A stretch of 64,000 nt of DNA from assembly GCA_031291845.1 (NCBI GenBank), contig JARLIH010000366.1:1-64000 (forward strand), read 5' to 3'. This document shows positions 1 to 8,261 of this stretch, one piece after another. The stretch comes from Isosphaeraceae bacterium (GTDB taxonomy: Bacteria > Planctomycetota > Planctomycetia > Isosphaerales > Isosphaeraceae). How positions within the stretch are numbered: the first letter of the stretch is position 1; each line of letters begins with the position of its first letter. The notes under the pieces were generated by a model that was given only the letters and a program-made list of their open reading frames with translations, ran no database searches and was not told the origin of the DNA. The position numbers were made by a program, and so were the translations under genes.

Positions 1-640
1 ACAGGTTCGCGCCGTCACCGGGGTAGCCGATGAAACCCTTCTCCTTCGCGAGCCCGATCAGCAGCGGTAGGAAGCCGGCACGATCGGTGGTGCTGTGCGC
101 GATGGTAGGAATCCGGACGATCGACGACCGCACGCCCCGCTCCGCGAGGCCGACCACGGTGAGCTCCACGATGTTACGAACACGCAGGGAACCCTTGTAC
201 TGATCGCCACCGGGGGGAAGGGCCGGATGCTCCTCTGTCGCCGGTCGTCCCAAGAAGTGGGCCCCAGGGGCTGGCCAGCCTATGTTTGTGGGCGAGCCAA
301 TGCTCCCCGACACGACCAACGGCTTTCCGGTCCCCGCCAGTGCCTCGCCGTACGCGAGCATGATCTGGTGCTCCGCGGCGGCCACTGCGTCAATCCCTCC
401 GGAGGGAAGTAGGTCTTGCCTGTGCGCGACATGGATGACGCCGTCGGACTCCGCCGCCGCCGCCTTGAGCCCATCGAGGTCGGAAATATCCCCGCGACGC
501 ACCTTGGCGCCGAGCGAGGACACCGCCGCCGCGGACTCGTCGGATCGGGCCAGGCCTGTGACATCGTGGCCGGCGGCGATGAGCTCGGGGATGATGTACG
601 AACCAATATGGCCTGTCCCGCCGGTGACGAAAACATGCAT
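1..640 (-). CDS. SDR-family NAD(P)-dependent oxidoreductase, 3' end cut by window edge
   Basis: About 213 codons are visible and no stop is reached before the left edge, so the gene is partial here. The N-terminus carries the glycine-rich dinucleotide motif VTGGTGHIGSY, which starts a Rossmann fold, followed by an acidic/basic pattern (GLARSDES) and GDISD, as in extended or atypical short-chain dehydrogenases that act on small carbonyl substrates or nucleotide sugars. I chose the ATG at 640 because it places the glycine motif four residues in; the ATG at 636 is in another frame. It lies 46 bases downstream of the F420-reductase-like gene on the same strand, so the two are probably co-transcribed from the promoter shared with the divergent OhrR-like regulator. 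The substrate cannot be read from the sequence. Confidence 0.85.
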   Translation of the reverse strand, partial: MHVFVTGGTGHIGSYIIPELIAAGHDVTGLARSDESAAAVSSLGAKVRRGDISDLDGLKAAAAESDGVIHVAHRQDLLPSGGIDAVAAAEHQIMLAYGEALAGTGKPLVVSGSIGSPTNIGWPAPGAHFLGRPATEEHPALPPGGDQYKGSLRVRNIVELTVVGLAERGVRSSIVRIPTIAHSTTDRAGFLPLLIGLAKEKGFIGYPGDGANL

Positions 641-686
641 TTCCTGCTCCTCGTGAGTGATGTGAGAAGTGGTGCGCCGGGCGCGC

Positions 687-1322
687 TCAGCCGAGAAGGC
701 TGACGCCGATCGAGAAGTGTGTGTGGTTGATGGAGTGGGCGACGAGGCCCAGCGACAGAAGGCAGACGTGCTCCAGCGTCCGCGCCATGGGCAGCGGCCC
801 GGTATCCATCGGGCGTAGTCCGAGGCTCTTGATGAACGCCGAGACGCGTGCCTTCGCCTCCGCGTCGTCCCCGGCGATGAATACGTCCAACGGGTGGCCT
901 TCGGAGGGACCGGCAGCCAGGACGTGGGAGAACTGGGTGTTGAACGCCTTGACGACATCCGCATCGGCAGGGGCGGCTTTGGTGATCTCCTGCGCGCCGA
1001 AACTGCCCTCAGGGGTGACAAAGCTCATGTGGTCGGAGGCGACGGGGTTGGTGATGTCTACGAGGAGCTTGCCCGCCAACCCTTCACCGTACTGCTTCAC
1101 CACGTCGAGAACGGCTGGGTAAGGGACCGCTAGGATGACAATGTCCCCGGCCGGGGCGGCGCCGAACGTGCCCGTCGTCGCGCCAGCTCCGACCCGCTCG
1201 GCTAGCGCCCGCGCCTTCGCGGCGTCGCGATTCATCAACTCAACGGTGTGTCCGGCCCTGGCTGCTAGGCCGCCAATCGCGGCGGCCATGCCGCCCGATC
1301 CGATGATGCTGATGATGCTCAT
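687..1322 (-). CDS. NADPH-dependent F420 reductase-like oxidoreductase
   Basis: A 211-residue protein whose N-terminus (MSIISIIGSGGMAAAIGG) is a dinucleotide-binding fold with GxGxxA-type spacing, followed by NRD, typical of NADPH-specific members. It matches the NADP-oxidoreductase/F420-dependent family (Pfam F420_oxidored) in size and in conserved blocks such as ILAVPY, DITNPV and KAFNT. Known members transfer hydride between NADPH and cofactor F420, but many bacterial relatives have no proven F420 role, so the cofactor is an inference. The ATG at 1322 opens the fold directly. The gene is divergent from the MarR/OhrR-like regulator, and paired dyads lie between them, so repression by that regulator is likely. 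It is followed by an SDR gene, which suggests a small redox operon. Confidence 0.85.
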   Translation of the reverse strand: MSIISIIGSGGMAAAIGGLAARAGHTVELMNRDAAKARALAERVGAGATTGTFGAAPAGDIVILAVPYPAVLDVVKQYGEGLAGKLLVDITNPVASDHMSFVTPEGSFGAQEITKAAPADADVVKAFNTQFSHVLAAGPSEGHPLDVFIAGDDAEAKARVSAFIKSLGLRPMDTGPLPMARTLEHVCLLSLGLVAHSINHTHFSIGVSLLG

Positions 1323-1363
1323 GTTCGTATTCTCCCCTTCCAGCCGGTCGTTTTGATCGTGTC

Positions 1364-1374
1364 CGATTTAATCG
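1364..1374. promoter_or_regulatory. Operator-like dyad, copy 1 (OhrR-type regulator)
   Basis: CGATTTAATCG is a dyad with 4-bp arms and a 3-base centre. It sits within a longer block (from about 1363) that recurs at 1419 with most bases unchanged, 56 bases apart. It lies between the F420-reductase-like gene and the regulator gene, just downstream of the predicted minus-strand -10 box, where a bound repressor would block transcription. Assignment to the regulator is inference from position. Confidence 0.6.
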
Positions 1375-1385
1375 AATGCGATTCA

Positions 1386-1413
1386 ATGCTAGCGTCCGAC
1401 TGGTGCAAGTCAA
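1386..1413 (-). promoter_or_regulatory. Promoter of the F420-reductase/SDR operon
   Basis: On the minus strand TTGACT (1413-1408) is followed after 16 bases by TAGCAT (1391-1386), close to the sigma-70 consensus. Transcription would start near 1379, leaving a leader of about 57 bases that contains dyad copy 1. Predicted from sequence only. Confidence 0.45.
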
Positions 1414-1419
1414 GAGCAT

Positions 1420-1432
1420 CCGATATAATCGG
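1420..1432. promoter_or_regulatory. Operator-like dyad, copy 2, overlapping a TATAAT box
   Basis: CCGATATAATCGG has perfect 5-bp arms (CCGAT/ATCGG) around a 3-base centre. A perfect TATAAT (1424-1429) lies inside it in the direction of the regulator gene, so a protein bound here would cover the -10 region: a classic autorepression arrangement. Transcription starting near 1436 also argues that the regulator is translated from GTG 1478 rather than ATG 1442. Confidence 0.6.
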
Positions 1433-1477
1433 GTACGACTCATGGTGGCCGCGACGTCACAAGCCCTGGAGGAATCC

Positions 1478-1945
1478 GTGACCCGTTCCCCAAAGGGCGA
1501 AGCCAAAGGCCCAAAACTCTCGAAGTTCCTGTGCTTTGCGGTCTATTCGGCCAATCTGGCGTTTGGCCGCGCCTACAAGCCGATCCTGGATGCGGTCGGC
1601 CTGACCTACACCCAGTACATCGCGATGGTGGCCCTGTCGGAGCAGGACGAGCAGACCGTGAGCGAGCTCGGAGAGAAGCTGTTTCTGGAATCCAACACGC
1701 TGACGCCAATCCTCAAGAAGCTGGAGCAGACTGGCAATATCAGCCGCATCCGCGATCCCGCCGACGAGCGGCAGGTGAGGGTGAGCCTGACCGCAGCCGG
1801 CCGGAGCCTGCTCAAGAACGATCTCGGTAGGGCGCTGGTCGAGTCCTGCGGCTTAGGTGACGAGTTCTCCGCCGTGCAGAAGAACGTCGTCAGGCTGCGC
1901 GACAATCTGCTACGCAACACCAGAGGCAAGCAGGATGCGACGTAG
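1478..1945 (+). CDS. OhrR-like MarR-family transcriptional regulator (two-cysteine type)
   Basis: A MarR-family winged-helix repressor. The N-terminal block FLCFAVYSA followed by LTYTQYIAM is the hallmark of OhrR, the organic-hydroperoxide sensor, in which the cysteine of this block is oxidised and releases DNA. With the GTG start at 1478 the protein is 155 residues, the sensor cysteine is Cys19, and a second cysteine is Cys124. The 105-residue separation equals that of the reactive pair recalled for Xanthomonas OhrR (Cys22/Cys127), so this should be a disulfide-type sensor. The helix-turn-helix and wing are TVSELGEKLFLESNTLTPILKK and DERQVRV split across residues 60-102. GTG 1478 is preceded by GGAGGA (1468-1473); ATG 1442 has no ribosome-binding site and would sit almost on the predicted transcription start. 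No ohr gene is visible; the divergent targets are an F420-reductase-like gene and an SDR gene. Confidence 0.85.
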   Translation: MTRSPKGEAKGPKLSKFLCFAVYSANLAFGRAYKPILDAVGLTYTQYIAMVALSEQDEQTVSELGEKLFLESNTLTPILKKLEQTGNISRIRDPADERQVRVSLTAAGRSLLKNDLGRALVESCGLGDEFSAVQKNVVRLRDNLLRNTRGKQDAT

Positions 1946-2208
1946 GGGAACGAAACGGGGACGTAGCTTATTTTCCGCGGATTTGTCCCGTTCGGGCCAC
2001 TTCATCGTATGCTTCTTTGCCCGAACCTTACAATGAGCCAATTAGTGCCGGATGGGGAATGCATCCACCCAGTGCGTCTATGATCCTCACCCCAATGATG
2101 CGCAACAGCGTTGAGTCCAGCGCCCGTACCATGCCGGCGTCGTCCTACGAAAACGCCCTCGAACCACCTCGTCCTGCGTAAAGATGGCGGAAAAATACAT
2201 GTCCATAA

Positions 2209-2250
2209 CAGCAAAAGGGCTCACGCCTCTCGACGTAAGCCCTTTTGCTG
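2209..2250 (-). terminator. Hairpin downstream of tRNA-Leu
   Basis: Arms beginning CAGCAAAAGGGCT and ending AGCCCTTTTGCTG pair over 13 bp perfectly and extend to 17 bp with one G-T wobble. The hairpin starts 3 bases beyond the tRNA 3' end on the same strand. The arms hold A/T runs but no long U-tract follows, so it may serve as a terminator or a processing signal. Confidence 0.7.
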
Positions 2251-2252
2251 TA

Positions 2253-2339
2253 TGCCGAAGAGAGGACTTGAACCTCCACGGGCATGGTTAGCCCACTAGG
2301 ACCTGAACCTAGCGCGTCTGCCAATTCCGCCACTTCGGC
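2253..2339 (-). tRNA. tRNA-Leu(CAG)
   Basis: On the minus strand the molecule begins GCCGAAG and ends CTTCGGC plus discriminator A, giving a full 7-bp acceptor stem. The anticodon stem CTAGG/CCTAG encloses the loop TTCAGGT, placing CAG in the anticodon, which reads CUG leucine codons. A long variable arm and the T-arm GAGG-TTCAAGT-CCTC complete the class II leucine tRNA form; total length is 87 bases. The CCA end is not encoded. Confidence 0.95.
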
Positions 2340-2349
2340 TGCACGAGCT

Positions 2350-2379
2350 TTTATAATGGTCCGGCCCGCTGAGCGTCAA
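2350..2379 (-). promoter_or_regulatory. Promoter of tRNA-Leu
   Basis: TTGACG (2379-2374) and TATAAA (2355-2350) are separated by 18 bases on the minus strand and lie immediately upstream of the tRNA 5' end at 2339. This matches a strong sigma-70 promoter with a very short leader. Confidence 0.6.
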
Positions 2380-2762
2380 GTGGTGAAGGCGATGTGAGGC
2401 TCGAACATCGTCGTCACGGTGAGAAGAATCGGCATAATCGAGCGAACCGCGCGGCGAGTCGAGGCGTGGGCCGCACGGTACAGTTTTCCCAGGGGGAAGA
2501 ACCCGCGCAGGTGGAGCGACGACGGCGAGAATACCGCTGTTTTTCGCACGGGCGCCGGCGGACCGTCGTCGATACGTAAGTGCTCTCTCCCAAGGCGATC
2601 GTCCCGGCCGCGGCTCTCTCACGTCGGCGGATGGTCTTGGCCTTGCCGACTCGTTGACTGCGATCTGCCGTGCGGCCGTTACGGCGGCCCGGGCGGATTT
2701 TGCGGTCCTGCCGGACGACACAGGAAGGATAACCAAACGCTAACGACCTGGAGGGTCCGTCC
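2380..2762. other. Gene-free stretch upstream of secreted protein gene
   Basis: About 380 bases with no convincing reading frame on either strand; the frames present give arginine-rich translations of the kind made by antisense of GC-rich DNA. It should contain the promoter of the gene at 2763, but I could not pick one with confidence. A GGAGG ribosome-binding site lies shortly before that start. Confidence 0.4.
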
Positions 2763-3779
2763 ATGAGGATCTGCGCCGCGATTGTCCTGGGATCTAGCTT
2801 AGGGTTCCCCGCGCTCGCCGCGGCCCAAGCGGCACCTGCCCCGCCCGCGGTTCCCGTCCCCGTCCCGGCTGCGACGCCCGCGGCCCCGGCGGTGAATCCG
2901 GCCCCGACGCCGCCCACGCCCCCGGCGTTCGTGCCGCCGCCGCCCCCCACGACGGCTCCTGCTACGCCCGTGCCCGCGCCGACCCCCGCTCCCGCGGCTC
3001 CCGCCCCCGCGGCATCGGCATCGGGCTTCGAGTTCGTCCTCGGCGGAGCCCAGAACGGCGTGGCGCCGTATACCCACGGCTCGGCGAAGACCGAGGAAGG
3101 GAAGATCGACGTCACCACGGAGCCGAACGTGCTCAAGCTGGTTCTCACCGGCGGCGTCGGGGCCAACGTTTTCTTCGGCATCGAGTCGACGGCCGTGCAG
3201 ACGTTCTCGGTCAACCAGGAGTTCGATATCACGTCGACGGACCCGGCGGTGAGTCAGGTCGTGCTGACGCTGGATAGCGGGCTGGTCGGGTTCGTTCGCG
3301 CGAAGCACAAGGGGTCGGCGTGCGTGCAGGTGGCCAGCGTGACCATCGCTCCGGTGGGCTGGTCGACGACGCCGCTCTCTTTGGCCCACCCCCAGCTCTG
3401 CGTGGCGGGGCCGTCCCCGGTCCATGGGGAGCCGGTCGGCATCCTGAACAAGGATCCGGTGTCGTCCATCACGAGCCCCCCGATGCCGCTGGGCCGCTAC
3501 GTGATCCAGGCCAACTTCTCCATCCAGGCGGACGCGTGCGGCTTCCTCGACGGACACTCCACGGCGATTTTCTCGCCGGAGCCCACCGAACTCGACCCCT
3601 GGGAGCGCGAGCACGACATGTTCAAGGGTGAGGACAAGGCCGGCTACGGCTTCACCACGATCCTCACGGCCTCGCCGGTGGACGGCAAGCCTGTCGCCAA
3701 CGCCTGGGAGAAGCACCTGAAGACGGTGAAAGTCGCCAAGCGGAACGCGAAGCCGAACCAGGACACCGTCACGCGCTGA
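2763..3779 (+). CDS. Secreted proline/alanine-rich protein of unknown function
   Basis: A 338-residue protein starting with a Sec signal peptide (hydrophobic AIVLGSSLGFPALAAA, likely cleavage near residue 21-22). A linker of roughly residues 22-87 is almost wholly proline, alanine, valine and threonine, as in proteins that stand off a membrane or cell wall. The remaining 250 residues form a globular, mostly beta-like domain with several cysteines (SACVQV, PQLCVAG, ADACGFLDGHS) that could form disulfides outside the cytoplasm. I do not recognise the domain. The ATG at 2763 follows a GGAGG in CCTGGAGGGTCC. It stands alone, convergent with xylose isomerase, and is closed by a perfect hairpin at 3811. 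Confidence 0.8.
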   Translation: MRICAAIVLGSSLGFPALAAAQAAPAPPAVPVPVPAATPAAPAVNPAPTPPTPPAFVPPPPPTTAPATPVPAPTPAPAAPAPAASASGFEFVLGGAQNGVAPYTHGSAKTEEGKIDVTTEPNVLKLVLTGGVGANVFFGIESTAVQTFSVNQEFDITSTDPAVSQVVLTLDSGLVGFVRAKHKGSACVQVASVTIAPVGWSTTPLSLAHPQLCVAGPSPVHGEPVGILNKDPVSSITSPPMPLGRYVIQANFSIQADACGFLDGHSTAIFSPEPTELDPWEREHDMFKGEDKAGYGFTTILTASPVDGKPVANAWEKHLKTVKVAKRNAKPNQDTVTR

Positions 3780-3810
3780 TGGCCGCTCTACACACGTCCC
3801 GGCACAACGA

Positions 3811-3841
3811 GAACGGCCGGCCCTACCAGGGCCGGCCGTTC
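3811..3841. terminator. Bidirectional hairpin between convergent genes
   Basis: GAACGGCCGGCCCT (3811-3824) and its exact complement (3828-3841) form a 14-bp perfect stem around a 3-base loop. It lies between two genes that end at 3779 (+) and 3867 (-), the expected place for a shared terminator. There is no strong U-run on either side. Confidence 0.75.
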
Positions 3842-3866
3842 GCTTGCGCGCTGGACGTCGGATGTC

Positions 3867-5180
3867 TCAGATGAACTCGTTGATCAGGTTCTCGAGCATC
3901 TCCTGCCGCCCGCTGGCGTTGCGCGACGCTTCGCCCTTGGGCATGATGTACTCCTCCAGGTCGGCGAACGAGGCGTGGCCGGTCTCGATCCGGCGGCCGA
4001 GCTCGCTGTCCCAGCTCTTGTAGCGGTCCTTGACGAAGGAGGCCAGCCGTCCGTCCGCGATGATCGCGTGGGCGATCTTGAGGCCGCGGGCGAACGCATC
4101 CATGCCGCCGATGTGGGCGTGGAACAGGTCGACCGGCTCGAAGCTCTCCCGGCGCACCTTGGCGTCGAAGTTGACGCCGCCCGTCGTGAACCCGCCCATG
4201 CCGAGGATGCAGAGCATGCACTGCGCGGTCAGGTAGATGCTCGTCGGGAACTGGTCGGTGTCCCAGCCGAGAAGGGGGTCGCCCGTGTTGGCGTCGATCG
4301 AGCCGAGCGCCCCGGCGCCGATGGCCACCTCGAGCTCGTGCATCATCTCGTGCCCGGCGAGCGTGGCGTGGTTCGTCTCGAGGTTCAGCTTGAAGTACGG
4401 CAGCAGGTCGTAGGTGCGCAGGAAATTCAGGCAGGCGGCCGCGTCGGAGTCGTACTGGTGTTTTGTCGGCTCTTTCGGCTTCGGCTCGATGTAGAACGGG
4501 CCCGCAAAGCCGATCTCCTTCTTGTAGTCGACGGCCATGTGCAGGAAGCGCGCGAGGTGGTCGATCTCCCGCTTCATGTCGGTGTTGAGGAGTGTCGAGT
4601 AGCCCTCGCGTCCCCCCCAGAACGTATAACCAGCGCCCCCCAGGTCGTGCGTCACCTCGAGCGCTTTCTTGACCTGGGCGGCAGCGAACGCGAACGCGTC
4701 AAGGTTCGGGCTCGTCGCCGCGCCGTGCATGTAGCGGGGGTTCGAGAACAGGTTCGCAGTCCCCCACAGCAGCTTCACCCCGGTCCGCGTCTGCTCTTCC
4801 TTCAGGACTTTGACGACCTCGTCGAGGTTGGCGTGACTCTCTTTGAGCGTTTTCCCTTCGGGCGCCACGTCGCGGTCGTGAAACGCATAATAAGGGGCCC
4901 CTAGCTTTTCAAAGAACTCAAACGCGACCCGTGCTTTTGTCTGAGCGTTCGCGACCGAGTGACTCCCGTCATCCCAGGGACGCAAGGCCGTGCCTACCCC
5001 AAATGGGTCGGACAGCGGATTACTGAACGTGTGCCAGTAGACGACGGAGAAGCGAAGGTGCTCCTTCATCGTCTTATCGCCGACCACCTCGTCCGCGTTG
5101 TAGTGCTTGAATTCCAAGGGGTTCCGGGAGAGCGGGCCCCCGAACGCGATCTTCGGAATCTCGGGAAAAAATTCGGACAT
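3867..5180 (-). CDS. xylA: Xylose isomerase
   Basis: A 437-residue class II xylose isomerase, the length usual for that class. It interconverts D-xylose and D-xylulose in the cytoplasm, using two divalent metals. Seen motifs are [10 protein letters not shown] with the ring-opening histidine, [36 protein letters not shown] with a metal-binding glutamate and the conserved lysine, [13 protein letters not shown], and [16 protein letters not shown] with metal-binding aspartates. The ATG at 5180 gives the typical start [15 protein letters not shown]. No xylulokinase or transporter gene adjoins it; the sugar-phosphate isomerase-like gene at 56136 is far away. A sigma-70-like promoter lies at 5245-5273. 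Confidence 0.97.
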   Translation of the reverse strand: MSEFFPEIPKIAFGGPLSRNPLEFKHYNADEVVGDKTMKEHLRFSVVYWHTFSNPLSDPFGVGTALRPWDDGSHSVANAQTKARVAFEFFEKLGAPYYAFHDRDVAPEGKTLKESHANLDEVVKVLKEEQTRTGVKLLWGTANLFSNPRYMHGAATSPNLDAFAFAAAQVKKALEVTHDLGGAGYTFWGGREGYSTLLNTDMKREIDHLARFLHMAVDYKKEIGFAGPFYIEPKPKEPTKHQYDSDAAACLNFLRTYDLLPYFKLNLETNHATLAGHEMMHELEVAIGAGALGSIDANTGDPLLGWDTDQFPTSIYLTAQCMLCILGMGGFTTGGVNFDAKVRRESFEPVDLFHAHIGGMDAFARGLKIAHAIIADGRLASFVKDRYKSWDSELGRRIETGHASFADLEEYIMPKGEASRNASGRQEMLENLINEFI

Positions 5181-5244
5181 CGGTAGATCTCGCGAACCTC
5201 AAGGGAAAACATGGGTCGAGGGGGAGTTCAAGCGGTAACGCGAT

Positions 5245-5273
5245 AGTCTAAAGCCGGTTGCCGCGAGCGACAA
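5245..5273 (-). promoter_or_regulatory. Predicted promoter of xylA
   Basis: TTGTCG (5273-5268) and TAGACT (5250-5245) are separated by 17 bases on the minus strand, about 65 bases upstream of the xylA ATG. The rest of the interval to 5527 shows no gene or clear dyad. Confidence 0.4.
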
Positions 5274-5527
5274 CCCCCCAGGGCGATTGCGAAGCCCCAG
5301 CGTGAGAGCCGTCGGTGTGTCCAGCGCCACACCCGTCGCGGACTGCGGGCGTGCCGCCCTGATCGATCCAAGAGGGATTTTGCATTCGTCCTATCGTCCC
5401 GGGGTTGGCCCTCGCTTCGTTGCGACGGCGAGCCGTTTCTGTTACAAACGATGGCTGTCACTTTTGTGTAAACCTTCCCGCCTGGTCCTACCCGCCATTT
5501 TCTCTCGATTCAAGGCATCCCACGGTC

Positions 5528-6976
5528 ATGAGCCGAGTCCTCCTTCTTCGCAGGCTTTCGCAGGCTGTGGCCTGCCGGTGGTCTGCTCGCCCTGTGTGCG
5601 CTCAAAGCCTCGGGCGCTGAGCCGTCGGCGGGGCGCGGGTATGAGCCGAAGGTTGTCGCAGAGTCCGGCGATGCCGCGCGAGCGCTCAAGACGATCCGCG
5701 TTCCCAAGGGGTTAAGGCTGGACTTGTTCGCGGCGGAGCCGATGCTGGCGAACCCGGTCGCGTTCGGGTTCGACGAGAACGGACGGGTCTTCGTCGTCGA
5801 GACGTTCCGGCGGCACGACGGGGTGACCGACACGCGCGGACATATGGGCTGGCTCGACGACGACATGGCGTGCCGCACGGTCGCCGGCCGGGTGGCGATG
5901 TAGCGCGAGCACCTCGGCAACGACGTGGAGTCGTACGGCAAAGCGCACGACCGGATCCGACTGCTCGAGGATCGCGACCACGACGGCAGGGTGGACCACG
6001 CGACGGTCTTCACCGACGGCTACAACGACCTGACCGACCGTCTCGGAGCGGGCGTGCTGATGCGCAAGGGGGACGCCTATTTCGCGTGCATCCCCGACCT
6101 CTCGATTGCGTCTCTCAGGTGAGCGCGTCCGGGGAGACGCGCGTCGAAGCGCTCGCTGCCCTGGAGCGATTGCGGGACCCGCAGCTCGCGTCGGCCGTGA
6201 AACGGGCGATGGCGGACCGGGATTCGAAGGTGCGGGTTGCGGGGCAGAAGCTGCTTGCCCAGCCTCAGCCAGAGCAGGCCTTGCCCGTTCTGGAAGTGGT
6301 CGTGCGCGACGGGACGATCCCGCAGCGGCAGAACGCCATTGCGCTCCTGGGCGGAATGGCCGGTGACGCGGCGAATCGGGTCCTGGCGGTCTGGCTCGAC
6401 GCGATGCTTGACCGCAAGACGCCGCCCGAGATCGAGCTCGACTTGCTGGAGGCGGCGGGGCGCAAGGCGTCGGCCGAGGTGGTCGCGAAACGGGACCGCC
6501 TGGTGCAGGGACGACCCGCGGACGATCCGCTCGCTCCGTATCGTGAGACGCTGGCCGGCGGCGATGCCCAGCGCGGCGAGAAGCTGCTAAAAGAGGAGGC
6601 CGAGGTTTCTTGCGTCCGTTGCCACAAGGTGCGCGGGCAGGGTGGCGAGGTGGGGCCTGAGCTCGCGGGCGTCGGGCAGCGTCACGATCGGCGATGCCTC
6701 CTGGAATCGATTGTTGCCCCGAACCGGCAGATCGCGCAAGGGTTCGAGACGCTCGTCCTGGCCACGAGCGATGGCCAGGTCGTCTCGGGCATTCTCAAAC
6801 GGGAGGACGGCAAGGGCCTTCACCTGGTCTTGGCGGACGGAAAGATGGCGACGGTTGCGAAGGACCAGGTCGAGGAGCGCAAACGGGGCGAGCCGGCGAT
6901 GCCGGCGGACTTGATCAAGCAGCTATCGAAGGTCGAGCTGCGCGATCTCATCGAGTTCCTGGCCACGGTTCGGTAG
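5528..6976 (+). pseudogene. Remnant of PVC-type CxxCH (propeller + cytochrome) secreted protein
   Basis: Pieces of a protein like the intact one at 48473 lie in order but in three frames. The start MSRVLLLRR is a signal peptide, but a 10-base tandem duplication (TCGCAGGCTT twice, near 5550-5570) shifts the frame; deleting one copy restores a clean signal peptide running into the propeller start (KTIRVPKGLRLDLFAAEP). An in-frame TAG at 5901-5903 follows GRVAM, where relatives carry tyrosine. After FACIPDL (about 6105) the propeller is cut off and the frame changes; a C-terminal piece resumes near 6125 with HEAT-like repeats, CVRCH heme-binding motif and the usual end. Roughly half of a normal 1,000-residue protein is missing. 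Independent translation of the tail is unlikely because it lacks a signal peptide. Confidence 0.88.
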
Positions 6977-7202
6977 GCGAAAGCTTCCCGGCCCGGCTCG
7001 GCTTGGGGATCTGGGAATTCGCCAAAACGCCGGTTCGGGGTGGCTTTACGACGGTCGAGCGCTGTACGCTGGATAGATTCGGACGGCGCTGTAAGTCCTT
7101 GGGGGCGCGGCGGCCGCTTGGGTTGACAGGAATGGGCGATGGGTCTAGCATTCCCGGTCCCTTCCACGCCACGAAAATGCCGAAAGAACGGGTGGGAGTC
7201 GC

Positions 7203-7589
7203 ATGGCGAGTGTCATGAAGAATGATGAGCTGGAGTCGTTTCGGCAGACCCTACAGAGCTTGCGGGCGAGGCTGCGCGGTGACCTCGACCAGATGACGGA
7301 CGAGGCCCTCCGGCGCGACCAGCCCCAATCGTCGGGCAACCTTTCGAACGTGCCCCTGCACATGGCGGACGTGGGCACGGAGAACTACGACCAGGAATTC
7401 ACGCTGGGGTTAATCGAGAACGAGCGGGGGACGCTGGAAGAGATCCAGGAAGCCCTGGGCCGGATCGAGGCGGGCACGTTCGGACGCTGCCTCGAATGCA
7501 GCACGGCGATTCCCAAGCCGAGGTTGCAGGCCTTACCCTACACGCGCCACTGCATCCAGTGTGCGCGGGACCTGGAGACCCGGGGATGA
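7203..7589 (+). CDS. DksA/TraR-family zinc-finger protein
   Basis: A 128-residue protein with a coiled-coil-like N-terminal half (LESFRQTLQSLRARLRGDLDQM) and a C-terminal four-cysteine finger (CLEC, then CIQC 20 residues later), the layout of DksA/TraR proteins that bind the RNA polymerase secondary channel. Whether it responds to ppGpp cannot be told, and this shorter form lacks the long DksA coiled coil. The middle segment LGLIENERGTLEEIQEALGRIEAGTFGRC is typical of the short TraR/DksA relatives. The ATG at 7203 follows GGGTGGGAG. Its stop overlaps the lspA start by four bases (ATGA), so the two are translationally coupled. Confidence 0.9.
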   Translation: MASVMKNDELESFRQTLQSLRARLRGDLDQMTDEALRRDQPQSSGNLSNVPLHMADVGTENYDQEFTLGLIENERGTLEEIQEALGRIEAGTFGRCLECSTAIPKPRLQALPYTRHCIQCARDLETRG

Positions 7590-8128
7590 GCGAAAAGGTG
7601 CGCGGGGCTCGTTGGGTGCTCTTTTGGACGATCGCGCTCGGTGGGACCGTGTTCGACCTCGCGACGAAGTCGCTGATCTTCTCGTACGTAGGCCCCCCCC
7701 ACTCGCGCCCCGTGACCTTGGTCGCGAACGTGTTGGAGCTGCAAACCAGCTACAACCCCGGCGCGCTCTGGGGAATGGGGCGCAATTTGCCGTACAGCAG
7801 CCAGATCTTCGCCGGGCTCTCGGTCGTCGCGGCGCTGGCGATCTGCTACTGGCTGTTCGTCAAGGGTGCCTCGGCCGACCGCCGGCTGACGATCGCGCTC
7901 GGCCTGATCATGGCCGGTGCGATGGGGAATTGCTACGACCGGCTGTTCCTGGGGCACGTCCGGGACTTCATGCACTTTCACGTCGATCGGATCAATTTCG
8001 ACTGCGCGATCTTCAACTTCGCCGACAATATGCTCGTCGCGGGGGCGATCATCCTGATGTTCCTGGCCCTTCGGCCGGAGCCGGTTGAGCTGCCGTCCCC
8101 TTCTGCGGGGCCGGTTCACTCGGCGTAG
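7586..8128 (+). CDS. lspA: Signal peptidase II (prolipoprotein)
   Basis: A 180-residue integral membrane aspartic protease that cleaves lipoprotein signal peptides before the lipid-modified cysteine. Four hydrophobic segments are visible (about residues 10-27, 71-88, 97-112, 147-165). The catalytic aspartates lie in GNCYDRL and FNFADNM, and the conserved NPGALWGM block is present. The ATG at 7586 overlaps the upstream stop (ATGA) and gives MSEKVRGARW before the first helix. Lipoproteins it could process include the small one at 45073. It is convergent with the DUF1570 gene. Confidence 0.97.
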   Translation: MSEKVRGARWVLFWTIALGGTVFDLATKSLIFSYVGPPHSRPVTLVANVLELQTSYNPGALWGMGRNLPYSSQIFAGLSVVAALAICYWLFVKGASADRRLTIALGLIMAGAMGNCYDRLFLGHVRDFMHFHVDRINFDCAIFNFADNMLVAGAIILMFLALRPEPVELPSPSAGPVHSA

Positions 8129-8195
8129 CGGCGAGGGGCTTTGCGTACGGGCCCGTCAGGAGACCTCGCGTACTTGGGTGGTAGGCACGGAGTCT

Positions 8196-8218
8196 GCGAC
8201 GGGCGCGCCACCCGTCGC
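8196..8218. terminator. Possible hairpin terminator between convergent genes
   Basis: GCGACGGG and CCCGTCGC form an 8-bp perfect stem around a 7-base loop between lspA and the convergent DUF1570 gene. No U-run follows, so the role is only suggested by position. Confidence 0.35.
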
Positions 8219-8261
8219 GGCGACGGTCGGTCCGCGACTTTGCTATCGTCGGGGCGACTCG

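Noticed and set aside
1376-1477. N-terminal extension of the MarR/OhrR-like protein
   Set aside because: It would be translated from within the operator region; GTG 1478 has GGAGGA and gives standard OhrR length.
2145-2333. 62-residue frame overlapping tRNA-Leu on the same strand
   Set aside because: It is the tRNA sequence translated; the cloverleaf is complete.
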